Shown: piece by piece, positions 16,921 through 25,529 of the stretch | Layout: each line of letters begins with the position of its first letter | How positions within the stretch are numbered: position 1 is the first letter of the stretch | NCBI GenBank assembly: GCA_014879845.1 | Contig: JACSRI010000106.1 | Location: forward strand, 1 to 64,000 | Direction: 5' to 3' | DNA length: 64,000 nucleotides | DNA from: Opitutaceae bacterium | GTDB taxonomy: Bacteria > Verrucomicrobiota > Verrucomicrobiia > Opitutales > Opitutaceae | The notes under the pieces: model-generated | What the model saw: the letters and a program-made list of their open reading frames with translations, nothing else | Database searches by the model: none | Told to the model about the DNA's origin: nothing | Program-made: the position numbers and the translations under genes

Positions 16921-17154
16921 ATCGGCGGCAATGGCTCGAGGCAATTGCTGGCGCAGCATTGCGAGTTCCTCCTCGGCGCAACGCAGCATTTCTCGCGCAC
17001 ACTCCAAGCAGTATCCGTGACGACCGAACCCCACTTGCACCTCAAACACGCGATCCCCTTTACGGATGTCGTGTTTCGGACTGTGGTAGCACTTACGGGC
17101 GCGACCGGCTGTCACGAACTCACAGCCGATCAATAGACCTTTGTATCTGGCCAT
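16921..17154 (-). CDS. Small Cys/His hypothetical protein
   Basis: The 78-residue frame encodes a compact protein with a plausible treble-clef-like metal site: Cys22 and His28 in KCYHSPKH, then Cys49 and Cys52 in YCLECA, separated by a KGDRVFEV strand. A charged helical tail follows (EMLRCAEEELAMLRQQ). The regular spacing and non-random composition argue for a real gene. Its start overlaps the recombinase fragment by 14 bp, so the N-terminus may be affected by the same junction. No function is known to me; the neighbourhood is mobile DNA. Confidence 0.45.
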
Positions 17155-17479
17155 TGCCGAACACTTCGCGGCCCGGAGGTTGGACTTCGGACCGGAAGAG
17201 TTCCTGTTCCGCAGTCACGAGGGCGGCAATCGGCCGGTGTGCGGCCCGCATGTGCATCGGATCATCGTCGGCGCCGCGTTGGCTGCAGGGGTCGATACGG
17301 CCCGGATTTCGACGCACACGCTCCGAAAGACGTTTGCGGCACGAATCTACGCAGCGACAAATCGAGACCTTATCAAAACCCAAAGAATCATGGGGCACAC
17401 GAATCCGATGACGACGGCCCGATACCTCGAATCCACCCAGCAGGAGCTGGACCTGGCAGTGCTGCAGGCTTGTGGGTGA
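17141..17479 (+). pseudogene. Tyrosine recombinase/integrase, C-terminal fragment
   Basis: The 112-residue frame has the end of a phage-integrase catalytic domain: HTLRKTFAARIYAATN (H-x-x-R box), QRIMGHTNPMTTARYLE (the GH pair and the catalytic Tyr). The DNA-binding N-terminus and the first catalytic Arg region are absent, and the only available start is TTG at 17141. The fragment begins exactly where it overlaps the minus-strand small gene, suggesting a recombination junction. It is most likely inactive and marks former integrative DNA at this site. Confidence 0.75.
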
Positions 17480-18061
17480 CAGGATTTCTCCGACCCAGCA
17501 TGGCACTTGGAAACGCCGCGGTCGGAGGCGGCGGATGCGCATCCCGCGGCACAATACGCGCGGGTCAGCCAAACGGCCCGCAGCTGCAGATTGATAGGGC
17601 GAGCGCGTTCAGGGTGTGCAGCAGCTTGAGGCGCTTGCGCGAACCAACCACGCTGACCACGTCGGAAACTAGCTGCCAATTCCTCCATAAATATGAGGAT
17701 ATTCAAAGAACCGGACATATGTCTCTCCGCGTGGGGCTGTAATCATATACACGCCGGATCCCTGATCTCGGTCACGTAAGATATCCAATATGCTCGAGGC
17801 CGCTACCGATGGTGCTAACACGCCGTTTGGCGATGCGAACTGATTTGCTCTTCGTCGCTTGTATCGACAAAACGTATCTCGAAGACTGTCACGGTCGCTT
17901 CGGCTGTCCCACATGGAAGGAATGGGATGTTTAGCGGCCAATTGAGCCAGGTTGCCGGAGTTTAGCACCGGTTTCTGGGCCGTGTTTAGCGGGCGACCTG
18001 CTTGTTCGCCCAAAAAGTTTAGCAGCCCGCGGTTCGTGCTTAACGCTCATGTGGTCCGAAG
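17480..18061. other. 582-bp gene-poor stretch in mobile-DNA scar
   Basis: No convincing reading frame is present; a minus-strand open frame here lacks any recognisable pattern. The right part has four GTTTAGC copies. The stretch ends abruptly at the apparently 5'-truncated hydrolase gene. It looks like residual mobile-element sequence. Confidence 0.5.
17929..18023 (+). repeat. Four GTTTAGC direct repeats, possible transposon end
   Basis: GTTTAGC occurs at 17929-17935, 17960-17966, 17984-17990 and 18017-18023, always in the same orientation with 31-, 24- and 33-bp periods. Multiple short transposase-binding repeats near an end are known in IS21-like and Tn7-like elements. No transposase of those families is present here, so the assignment is inference. 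Confidence 0.45.
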
Positions 18062-19453
18062 TTGCCGCACCTCGGCACCTTGATCCCGAAGAGTGTCCCC
18101 GAGATTAGCACATCACGCTGGACGCTCGGTTGCGAGACGATCGATCGCGAGTATGCGGACTACGATTCCTACAAGGACTATCTCGTTCCGCTCGGCATCA
18201 AGCGCATCCGTCTGCAGGGCGGCTGGGCGCGCACCGAGCGCACGCCGGGAGTCTATGATTTCGCCCGGCTCGACCACATCATCGATGATGCGCGGTCACG
18301 CGGCCTCGAGATCTGGTTGGAGACCAGCTATGGCAACCCCATCTACGCTGGTGGGGGCCAGCGGACGCTTCTCGGCGGCTTCCCGACCTCGGAGGAGGCG
18401 CTCGCTGCATGGGACAAGTGGGTCGAGGCAATGGCCACCCGCTACAAGGGCAAGGTCCGCGACTGGAGCATGTGGAATGAGCCGAATGGCAACAAATCTC
18501 ACACCGCGGCGCAGATCACCGAGTTCAACATCCGCACGGCGGAGGTGATCAAACGCGTCATCCCCGATGCCCGCATTGCCGGACTGGTGCTTTCGGATAC
18601 GCGGCACGACATCATCGAGCACTTCATGAAGACGCTCGCCGAGCGCAACAAACTCGGGCTATTCGAGTGGGTGGTCTATCACAAGTACGGCCAGAATCCC
18701 GACGCCGCGTACCCCGGTGTGATCAAGGCCCGGGAGATTATCCGCAAATACTCGCCAACGATGAAGCTCTGGCAGGGCGAATCGGGCATGCAGTCCGAAT
18801 GGTGCCCGGCCGGCGCGTCGAGCAAGTATCCATGGACCGAACTCACTCAGGCCAAGTGGAACACGCGGCGGATGCTTGGTGACATCGGCCACGATGTCGA
18901 TTCCGCCGTCTTCACCGCCGCCGATCTCGAGTACCGCACCACTCCCGGGCACAACGGTCTCGTCCGCTACGGGCTGATCAAAACGGCCGGCATGGCCGAG
19001 GGGTTCAAGGTACTTAAGGTCAAGATGGCGTATTACGCGGTGCAGAACGTCGTTTCGATCTTCAACGATGCCGTCGAATTGATCCCGAACTTCTCCTGGG
19101 AATCGAACTGCCCCAAACCGCTCGCGGTTTTCGGTCACCGCGTTCGGAAAACCGGGCAGCCGATCCTCGTGTTCTGGGACCAATCGGGCACTCCCCAGAA
19201 CACGAACGACACGATCCCGGCGACCTTCAAGGTCAAGGGAGTCAAGTTCACGGAACCCGTGTGGGTCGATGTGCTGACCGGTGATATCTACGAAATTCCT
19301 GCTGCCCAGGTGTCGGTCGAGGGCGACACGACAGTCTTCATAGACCTGCCGGTCTATGACGCACCTGTGTTTGTCACGGACAAGAGCCTGCTGACGTTCG
19401 AAGAGCCTCAGAGGCTCATCTGGGAGCGGCAGCAAGAGGCCAGCTCAAGATGA
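18062..19453 (+). CDS. Clan GH-A glycoside hydrolase-like protein, probably 5'-truncated
   Basis: The 463-residue frame encodes a (beta/alpha)8 hydrolase resembling GH39/GH5-type proteins. The acid/base Glu lies in WSMWNEPNG (about residue 139) and the nucleophile Glu in LWQGESGMQ (about 239). A C-terminal beta domain follows. No signal peptide is present, unlike its relatives in this window. The only in-frame start is TTG at 18062, without a ribosome site, and a stop occurs just upstream at 18041. The N-terminus was probably lost when mobile DNA was deleted or inserted. It is coupled by ATGA overlap to the SDR gene, which may now depend on another promoter. The substrate is unknown. Confidence 0.7.
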   Translation: MPHLGTLIPKSVPEISTSRWTLGCETIDREYADYDSYKDYLVPLGIKRIRLQGGWARTERTPGVYDFARLDHIIDDARSRGLEIWLETSYGNPIYAGGGQRTLLGGFPTSEEALAAWDKWVEAMATRYKGKVRDWSMWNEPNGNKSHTAAQITEFNIRTAEVIKRVIPDARIAGLVLSDTRHDIIEHFMKTLAERNKLGLFEWVVYHKYGQNPDAAYPGVIKAREIIRKYSPTMKLWQGESGMQSEWCPAGASSKYPWTELTQAKWNTRRMLGDIGHDVDSAVFTAADLEYRTTPGHNGLVRYGLIKTAGMAEGFKVLKVKMAYYAVQNVVSIFNDAVELIPNFSWESNCPKPLAVFGHRVRKTGQPILVFWDQSGTPQNTNDTIPATFKVKGVKFTEPVWVDVLTGDIYEIPAAQVSVEGDTTVFIDLPVYDAPVFVTDKSLLTFEEPQRLIWERQQEASSR

Positions 19454-20238
19454 GGCGCTTGGGATCCATGCGCTTTCGCAACAAGATCGTCCTGGTCACC
19501 GGGGCGAATCGGAACACCGGGCTGGGCATCGCCGCTGCGTTCGCCGCGGAAGGGGCGACAGTGTTTCTCAATGGCCGCACGTCCGAGTCGGTGGCCGAAG
19601 CTGTGGGCGCGTTGCGCCGGCGCGGTCTGCGCAAAGTATTCGGCGCCCCCGGGGACGTTGGCGTCCCAGCCGATGTCGTCACGATCATCCGGCAAGTGGC
19701 GGCGAAGAACAAGCGCGTCGACGTCCTGGTGAACAACGCCGCGCACCTCGGTGTGGGACACGCGTTCGAGGAGACGCCGCTCGAGTTCTTCGAGGCCGTG
19801 TTGCGCGTGAATCTTGTGGGCGCGTTTTATTTGACGCAACAGGCGGTTCGGCTGATGCCGAAAAGGGGCGGAGCGATTGTCAATGTCGGCTCCAATGTAT
19901 CCACGCGCGCCATTCAGAAGCGTTGCGGCTACCTCGCGAGCAAAGGTGGCATGGACGCCCTCACCCTTGCCATGGCGATTGAGCTCGGGCCCCGGAACAT
20001 ACGGGTGAACATGGTGGCGCCCGGCTACATCCACACCGACCGCTGGGAAAAGCTTGCGCAGGCGCAGACGCTGCGGCGTCGCGCCAACGTGCCGCTGGGC
20101 CGCGAGGCCACGGCCGAGGACGTCGCCCAAGCGGTTCTGTTCCTCGCCTCGGATCAGGCGGCGAACATCACCGGCACCCGACTCGTGGTGGATGGCGGCT
20201 GCTCGGCGCAGCACCTGCCGCGCGATATCGACGTATGA
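19450..20238 (+). CDS. SDR-family oxidoreductase
   Basis: The 262-residue classical SDR has the cofactor motif VTGANRNTGLG, the NNAAHLG motif, catalytic Ser in VNVGSNVS, Tyr/Lys in GYLASKGG and the C-terminal TGTRLVVDGGC. FabG-like enzymes in sugar operons oxidise aldoses to lactones or reduce keto sugars. Its start overlaps the hydrolase stop and its end overlaps the MFS gene start, each by 4 bp. Together with the MBL hydrolase and the enolase-superfamily dehydratase it suggests oxidation, lactone opening and dehydration of a monosaccharide. Confidence 0.88.
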   Translation: MRRLGSMRFRNKIVLVTGANRNTGLGIAAAFAAEGATVFLNGRTSESVAEAVGALRRRGLRKVFGAPGDVGVPADVVTIIRQVAAKNKRVDVLVNNAAHLGVGHAFEETPLEFFEAVLRVNLVGAFYLTQQAVRLMPKRGGAIVNVGSNVSTRAIQKRCGYLASKGGMDALTLAMAIELGPRNIRVNMVAPGYIHTDRWEKLAQAQTLRRRANVPLGREATAEDVAQAVLFLASDQAANITGTRLVVDGGCSAQHLPRDIDV

Positions 20239-21524
20239 ACGTCCAGGCAGAACAGGCGCGCTCCGTTCGCTCCGTATCGACCCCATCCCGGCCTCGCTAC
20301 AAATGGGAGCTGCTCGCGCTCCTGTTTTTCGCGTTCTTTTTTCACCAGGGCGATCGGGCCATTTATGGCGTGGTGCTCTCGGCGATCAAAACCGATCTGG
20401 GGCTGGCCGACAGCCAACTCGGGCTCGTGGGCACGGTGTTGTTCGCGACGCTGGCTGTGATGATGCCGGTCGCCGGCTATGTCGGCGACATCTGCAATCG
20501 CAAGAGGATCATCATTTGCAGCCTGCTCTTCTGGAGCATGGCCACAGCGCTCACGGGGCTGGCGGGCGGTCTCGTCGGACTGATCATCTTCCGCAGCGTG
20601 GCCACCGCGGGCGGGGAGTCGTTCTACGCGCCCGCCGCGTATCCACTATTGGCCGCGCACCACACGCGGACCCGGGCGGTGGCGCTGTCGATTCATCAGG
20701 CGTCGCTTTACATCGGCGTGATGGTAAGCGGCTTTCTCGGTGGGGCAGTCGCCGAACTGTGGGGCTGGCGCTCAGCGTTCTTTGTATTCGGCGGCGGAGG
20801 GATTGTGCTGGGCGTGATCATGATGTGGCGGTTGCTCGACGCTCCCGCACCGGTTGGCGGCGCGGCCGGTCCGCGCGACTCGATATGGGATGCGCTCGGC
20901 GTGTTGTTTCGCTCGCGCACCGCGCTGCTGCTCACGCTCGGCTTTACCGCGATCGTTTTCGTCAACAACGCCTACGTCGTGTGGGCACCGGTGTTCCTGC
21001 AGGAGCGGTTTTCGCTCACGCTTGCGCAGGCCGGCGGCTACGCGATGTTCTTCCACCACCTCGCCGCGCTGGCCGGAATCCTCTTCGGCGGCTGGCTTTC
21101 GGATCGCATAGCGCTCGCCCGGCCCGTGTTCCGCCCTCAGTTAATGGGCATCGCGATGCTGCTCGCGGTGCCGTTGATCTTCCTCATGGGCCGGGCGGGG
21201 ACGCTCGCTTTGGCCTGCGCGGCCATGGCCGGCTTCGGGCTCTTTCGCGGCCTCTACGAGGCCAATACACACGCTGCCTTGTTTCAGGTGATCGCCCCCC
21301 GTCACCGGGCCTCGGCGGTCGGTGTCATGACGATGCTGGCCTTCCTTGTCGGGTCGGCTTCGCCTTGGATTCTGGGCCGCTGCCGGGAGGCCTATGCTGC
21401 TGGCGAAGGGCTCGGTTACGGATTCTCCGGCCTCTCGCTGGCGTATCTGGCTGGCGGATGCGCCGTGCTCGGAGTCGTGTTTTTCACGTTCCGACGCGAT
21501 CACTGTGCGGAGGACGAAGCATGA
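20235..21524 (+). CDS. MFS transporter
   Basis: The 429-residue protein has about 12 membrane segments. It contains the MFS loop motif AGYVGDICNRKRIII between segments 2 and 3 and a second copy, GGWLSDRIALARP, in the C-terminal half. The beginning YKWELLALLFFAFFFHQGDRAIYG resembles the anion:cation symporter and hexuronate-carrier type. It lies between the SDR and MBL genes with 4-bp overlaps on both sides, so it probably imports the substrate of this operon, likely a sugar acid or monosaccharide. Confidence 0.87.
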   Translation: MNVQAEQARSVRSVSTPSRPRYKWELLALLFFAFFFHQGDRAIYGVVLSAIKTDLGLADSQLGLVGTVLFATLAVMMPVAGYVGDICNRKRIIICSLLFWSMATALTGLAGGLVGLIIFRSVATAGGESFYAPAAYPLLAAHHTRTRAVALSIHQASLYIGVMVSGFLGGAVAELWGWRSAFFVFGGGGIVLGVIMMWRLLDAPAPVGGAAGPRDSIWDALGVLFRSRTALLLTLGFTAIVFVNNAYVVWAPVFLQERFSLTLAQAGGYAMFFHHLAALAGILFGGWLSDRIALARPVFRPQLMGIAMLLAVPLIFLMGRAGTLALACAAMAGFGLFRGLYEANTHAALFQVIAPRHRASAVGVMTMLAFLVGSASPWILGRCREAYAAGEGLGYGFSGLSLAYLAGGCAVLGVVFFTFRRDHCAEDEA

Positions 21525-22285
21525 ACATCACGTGGCTGGGTCAGTCGGGCTTTCTGGTGGAGGTCGCCGATCAGCGGCTGCTGATTGATCCATACTTCAG
21601 TGACATCGTCGAGCGGAAGGAAGGCCTGCGCCGGCTCGTGCCGCCGCCGTGCCGCGTCGAAGCTCTCGCGCCCCACGCGCTATTCATTACGCACGATCAC
21701 CTCGATCACTACGATCCGGAAACGGTCGCGGCGGTCATGAACACGGCGTCCGGGTGCCGGCTGATCGGGCCTGCAAGTGTCACGGCGCATGCCGTGCGCG
21801 ATGGCATCCCGAAGGAGCGGCTGACGTGCATCGCTCCAGGAGGCACGTTCGCAATCGGTCCGTTCCGAATCACCGGCACGCAAGCACGCCACAGCGACGC
21901 TCTGGCGATTGGCTTGCTGCTGCGGACGCCCAGCGAGTGCCTGTGGTTCAGTGGCGATACGCTTTATTTCCCCGAGTTGGCGGCGTGCGTTCGCGAGCTG
22001 GCAGGCGGACCTCCTGACATCGCGTTTGTCTGCATCAACGGCCGGCTGGGCAACATGAACCTCCATGAGGCCGCCCGCGTGGTCGCGGAGTTGCGACCCC
22101 GGCTGGCAGTACCGATGCACTACGGGATGTTCGCCGAGAACACCGCGGATCCGGCGGAGTTCCGCAGTGATTGCGATGGCTGCGGAGTGCGCACGGCGCT
22201 GCTAACAGTCGGCCACTGCATGCGCACCGCGCGCCTGCTGGATACTCATCTTCACTGCGTGCCTTCGCCCTTTTCGAGTTCATGA
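21521..22285 (+). CDS. UlaG-like metallo-beta-lactamase-fold hydrolase
   Basis: The 254-residue protein begins NITWLGQSGFLVEVADQRLL and carries the metal motif HDHLDH (ITHDHLDHYDPETV), with later ligands in LWFSGDTLYF and PMHYGMFAENT. It is a paralogue of the gene at 11056, sharing the WLGQSGF start and the C-terminal HYxMFA pattern. The ATG at 21521 overlaps the MFS stop codon; the longer open frame upstream is antisense noise. A lactonase role in the SDR-to-dehydratase pathway is the simplest proposal. Confidence 0.87.
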   Translation: MNITWLGQSGFLVEVADQRLLIDPYFSDIVERKEGLRRLVPPPCRVEALAPHALFITHDHLDHYDPETVAAVMNTASGCRLIGPASVTAHAVRDGIPKERLTCIAPGGTFAIGPFRITGTQARHSDALAIGLLLRTPSECLWFSGDTLYFPELAACVRELAGGPPDIAFVCINGRLGNMNLHEAARVVAELRPRLAVPMHYGMFAENTADPAEFRSDCDGCGVRTALLTVGHCMRTARLLDTHLHCVPSPFSSS

Positions 22286-23460
22286 AGATCTCAGCCATAA
22301 AGACGTTCATCTGCCACGCCTACCGCACGAACTGGGTGTTCGTGAAGGTGCTCACCGACGAAGGGCTGCACGGAGTCGGCGAAGCCACGCTGGAGTACCG
22401 CGAGCAGACTGTCGCCCAGGCTGTGCGCGAACTTGAGCGCACGCTCGTCGGCCGCGATCCCGGGAACATCGAGGCGATCTGGCACCAGACGTATCGCGAT
22501 GCCTATTGGCGCGGTGGGCCGGTCCTGATGAGCGCGCTGTCCGGCGTCGAGATGGCGCTGTGGGACATCAAGGGCAAGGCGCTCGGCGTGCCCGTGTATC
22601 AACTGCTTGGTGGCAAGGTCCGCGATGCGATTCCATGCTACGCCAACGGTTGGTTCTCGCCCGCGAGGACGCCCGAAGAATTCGCCGAGAAAGCCCGTCA
22701 GGCCGTGGCCGCTGGGTTTCGAGGATTGAAGTGGGATCCTTTTGGTTCCGCCTATCTGGAGATCGACAAAGCCCCGCTGCGTGATGCGCTGCGATGCATT
22801 GAGGCTGTCGTGACTGCGGTCGGTCCCGAGGTTAATGTCCTCATCGAAGGCCATGGCCGGTTCAATGTGCCCACGGCTATCCGCGTGGCGCGCGCGTTGG
22901 AGGATTACGACATCCATTGGTTCGAGGAACCTGTTCCTCCGGACAATCTGGAGGCACTGGTAGACGTGAAACAGCGCTCACGCGTGCCCATTGCCGCGGG
23001 AGAGCGGCTGTATAGCCGATGGGACTACCAGCGCTTCTTTGCGTTGCGTTGCGCCGACTACGCCCAGCCCGATGTCAGCCATGTCGGCGGCATCATGGAA
23101 GTGAAAAAGATCGCCGCGCAGGCCGAAGCCAACCATCTCGCGATCTGTCCGCACAATCCGAGCGGCCCCGTGGCCAACGCCGCCAGTCTGCAACTCGCCG
23201 CCTGCGTACCCAACTTTACGGTGCTCGAGACGATGAGCGCCGATGTGTCGCACCGGAGGCTCATCTGCACGGAGCGTGTCGTTTTCGAGGGCGGCAAACT
23301 GCGGATACCGGATGCACCGGGCCTCGGCATCGACCTCGACGAGGCCGCGATCGCAGCTCACCCGTACGAGCCGCGGGACCTGCGTCACTACAACGGCAAA
23401 CTCACCGACATCCGGCCAAAGGATGCGACGACCTTTTTTCAAGCGCAGGGCACCGGATAG
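22282..23460 (+). CDS. Enolase-superfamily acid-sugar dehydratase (galactonate dehydratase-like)
   Basis: The 392-residue protein belongs to the mandelate racemase/muconate lactonising enzyme group. Metal ligands and catalytic residues are visible in order: the GLKWDP segment, LIEGHGRFN, WFEEPVPPDN, IAAGERLYSRWD, YAQPDVSHVGG and CPHNPSGPVANAASLQL, where the His is the expected base. The last pattern is characteristic of galactonate/gluconate-type dehydratases. It is the last gene of the 18-23.5 kb operon and overlaps the MBL gene by 4 bp. The product would be a 2-keto-3-deoxy sugar acid; the exact sugar is not determined. Confidence 0.87.
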   Translation: MKISAIKTFICHAYRTNWVFVKVLTDEGLHGVGEATLEYREQTVAQAVRELERTLVGRDPGNIEAIWHQTYRDAYWRGGPVLMSALSGVEMALWDIKGKALGVPVYQLLGGKVRDAIPCYANGWFSPARTPEEFAEKARQAVAAGFRGLKWDPFGSAYLEIDKAPLRDALRCIEAVVTAVGPEVNVLIEGHGRFNVPTAIRVARALEDYDIHWFEEPVPPDNLEALVDVKQRSRVPIAAGERLYSRWDYQRFFALRCADYAQPDVSHVGGIMEVKKIAAQAEANHLAICPHNPSGPVANAASLQLAACVPNFTVLETMSADVSHRRLICTERVVFEGGKLRIPDAPGLGIDLDEAAIAAHPYEPRDLRHYNGKLTDIRPKDATTFFQAQGTG

Positions 23461-23497
23461 CGTGGTCCAAACTACGCCTTCGAAACTGCGTCTCGAT

Positions 23498-23518
23498 TGA
23501 GGCAACGATTTGCCCTCA
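23498..23518 (+). terminator. Hairpin after dehydratase operon
   Basis: TGAGGCAA and TTGCC-C-TCA form an 8-bp stem with one bulge around a CGAT loop, 37 bp after the operon stop codon. No strong T-run follows. Its position supports a transcription end. Confidence 0.4.
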
Positions 23519-23666
23519 GTCGGATTCATGCATGCCGTCGAATGTAGAGGGCGATCTTGATCCTCCTCTTAGCCTCAGGTTCTGAAGACCACGAGCCCGA
23601 CACAGACAGGTGACAGGCACATCGGTCGTGTTCGAGGTTCAACGGGATCGTTCCGGCCGCGGTCCA

Positions 23667-23711
23667 CTACACATTCGTGGTATGGCCGACGTTGGCGATA
23701 CTCTGTAACCT
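23667..23711 (+). promoter_or_regulatory. Dyad promoter module, copy 1 (upstream of 24075 hydrolase)
   Basis: The core CTACACATTCGTGGTATGGC (23667-23686) is followed after 19 nt by TAACCT at 23706-23711. The same arrangement occurs at four other places in the window. Here the right arm is imperfect (GTGG). If the hexamer is a -10 element, the transcript of the hydrolase gene has a leader of about 355 nt. Confidence 0.6.
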
Positions 23712-24074
23712 TCTACCTCACCCACCAACGAGGCCGCTGTAGTGGCGACTTCGATTACCTCACCCCAAGTATGAACAAAAACGTGAATACCCTGTTCTGT
23801 ACGCTCACGGGCGAATGGGCGAGAACGATACGAAGCCCGGAGTTGTATCAGGCGGCGGTCTCGGACGTCCGAAACTGGATGAAGTGATGCGCCATGCAAC
23901 CGCCCGAGCGTCGAGCGCCAGAGATTTCGCACTTCCTGTGAATGCAGCCGAACGATGCCGTCGCGCGAATCTCGCTCACATCGCGCTACCAAATGCGTTC
24001 ATACACTCCAGCGGCCGCACCTCCCCTTGGGGTGTTGTCGCAAGACACCAAGTAAGAACAACAACTCCCCAGCA
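23712..24074 (+). other. Long structured 5' leader of the 24075 gene
   Basis: No convincing gene occurs between the promoter module and the ATG. Near its end, 24031-24049 can form a hairpin (GGTG-TTG-TCG-CAA-GA-CACC). A CCCC-TT-GGGG palindrome lies directly before it, and CTCCCC near the start codon could pair with the same G-run. No Shine-Dalgarno sequence is evident. A regulatory leader is possible but unproven. Confidence 0.4.
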
Positions 24075-25454
24075 ATGAGCATGATCAAGAAAACAAAAGA
24101 ACAACTCGGCGCGGCGATTGCCGGCGCTTTCATGCCTGCACTGTCCACACATTCAACACTCGGTTGGATCAAGTCCCGACGCGGGGCAGGGTGGGCGGCG
24201 GCCCTGATGTTACTCCTGATGCCGCTGATGGCGTCGGCTGCTCCGAATCAATTCTTTGGTTCGTGCGCCGCCACAAGTTCCAATCTTACGGGCATCAATG
24301 CGAGGATCAGCCGCTTCACGTTGAACTGGCTATCGATGCAAGCGACCAATGGTGGCCCGATCGATTGGAACGCCGCAGGAAATCCTGCGACGGACGCCGT
24401 GATTGCCGCGCTCCTCGATGGTGGCAAGGATGTCGTGCTCGTCGCCGGTGCCCAATGGCCGGCATGGACAGGCAGCGACAGCACAACCCGTTCGGATCCT
24501 CCGACCGCCGCGCAAGTAGCTGCCTTCGCGAGGGCAGCAGCAGTGCACTATTACGGCCTGCGGAACAGGAGGATCTTTATGGAAATAATGAACGAGCCCA
24601 ATGTCACAATCGGCTGGGACTCGGCTTCCATTAGCCTCTACAAGAACATCCTTGCGCAATCGCGCAGCAGCATTCGCAGCGTTCTGACCTCCAGTCAGGT
24701 CACCATTCTTGGCGTTGTGCTAGCCGGCACACCTTGGATGCAGAATGCCAACGATGTCACCACGTTTTGGAACGGCGTCACCACCGGCACCAACCCTGTC
24801 CAAAACAACATGGATGTCATTTCATATCACGTCTATACCATCGACAGCGTTAATCGTCCGCCGGAGATCGGTCATGACCGGGGCGGACCGCTGCGCACCC
24901 GGCTCATCAACAGCCGTAATCTGATCCGAAATGTCGGCTTCAACGGCCCAATCTGGATCACCGAGGGAGGCTGGCCGACGCAGGCGGGGGAAAAGCCCCC
25001 GGTCACGGAGGCCCAACAGGCGCGTTGGATCGTGCGAATGGCCGTGATTTCGAAAGGCGAGGGGCTGAACCGGTTTCTCCAGTTTAGGTTTCAGGATACC
25101 GGCGTCCTCCATTACGGCCTGATTCGCTCCGACGGCACGCAAAAGCCATCCTATAGTGCCTATAGAACTCTCTGTGGTGTTCTGGACGACACCGCCGTCG
25201 GTCCTACAAACGTGACGTATAACCAGAACGGCCTCTGCCACTATCGCTACACGAAGCCCAACGGCGTCGTGGGTCACATTGTCTGGACTGTTACCGAAGG
25301 TAGTTCGGCACAAGTCGGCATCAGCGTAGGCACGAACCGCCCGGTTTATACCAAGGCCATGTCCCAACCCGGGGCATGGACCCCGCAGGGTGATCGAAGC
25401 GGGACCTACACGGTGACCGCCACTCCGAATCCAATGTATATCGAAGTACGCTGA
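24075..25454 (+). CDS. Secreted clan GH-A glycoside hydrolase-like protein
   Basis: The 459-residue protein has a long signal peptide (AALMLLLMPLMASAAP, cleavage near residue 56) and a (beta/alpha)8 domain. The acid/base Glu is in FMEIMNEPN (about residue 174) and the nucleophile Glu in IWITEGGWPT (about 297). The last 100 residues form a beta domain ending YTVTATPNPMYIEVR, matching the domain that ends VTVTDEPLYIEVR in the 1051-residue protein at 35481; the two are paralogues. A dyad promoter module lies about 400 bp upstream. I cannot assign a numbered GH family or substrate. Confidence 0.8.
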   Translation: MSMIKKTKEQLGAAIAGAFMPALSTHSTLGWIKSRRGAGWAAALMLLLMPLMASAAPNQFFGSCAATSSNLTGINARISRFTLNWLSMQATNGGPIDWNAAGNPATDAVIAALLDGGKDVVLVAGAQWPAWTGSDSTTRSDPPTAAQVAAFARAAAVHYYGLRNRRIFMEIMNEPNVTIGWDSASISLYKNILAQSRSSIRSVLTSSQVTILGVVLAGTPWMQNANDVTTFWNGVTTGTNPVQNNMDVISYHVYTIDSVNRPPEIGHDRGGPLRTRLINSRNLIRNVGFNGPIWITEGGWPTQAGEKPPVTEAQQARWIVRMAVISKGEGLNRFLQFRFQDTGVLHYGLIRSDGTQKPSYSAYRTLCGVLDDTAVGPTNVTYNQNGLCHYRYTKPNGVVGHIVWTVTEGSSAQVGISVGTNRPVYTKAMSQPGAWTPQGDRSGTYTVTATPNPMYIEVR

Positions 25455-25529
25455 CGCGTCCGCGTGCGGCGCGATTCACGGGCGTGCGGAAAACGCGCCC
25501 GTGGTCGCGATCGGAGAACAAAAGTCGGT

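Noticed and set aside
17669-18013. Minus-strand open frame of 114 codons in the scar
   Set aside because: It crosses the GTTTAGC repeats, has no domain similarity and no plausible start signals.
20054-21520. Long upstream extension of the second UlaG-like gene
   Set aside because: The extension overlaps the SDR and MFS genes in another frame and reads as Arg-rich noise. The ATG at 21521 gives the normal family start.
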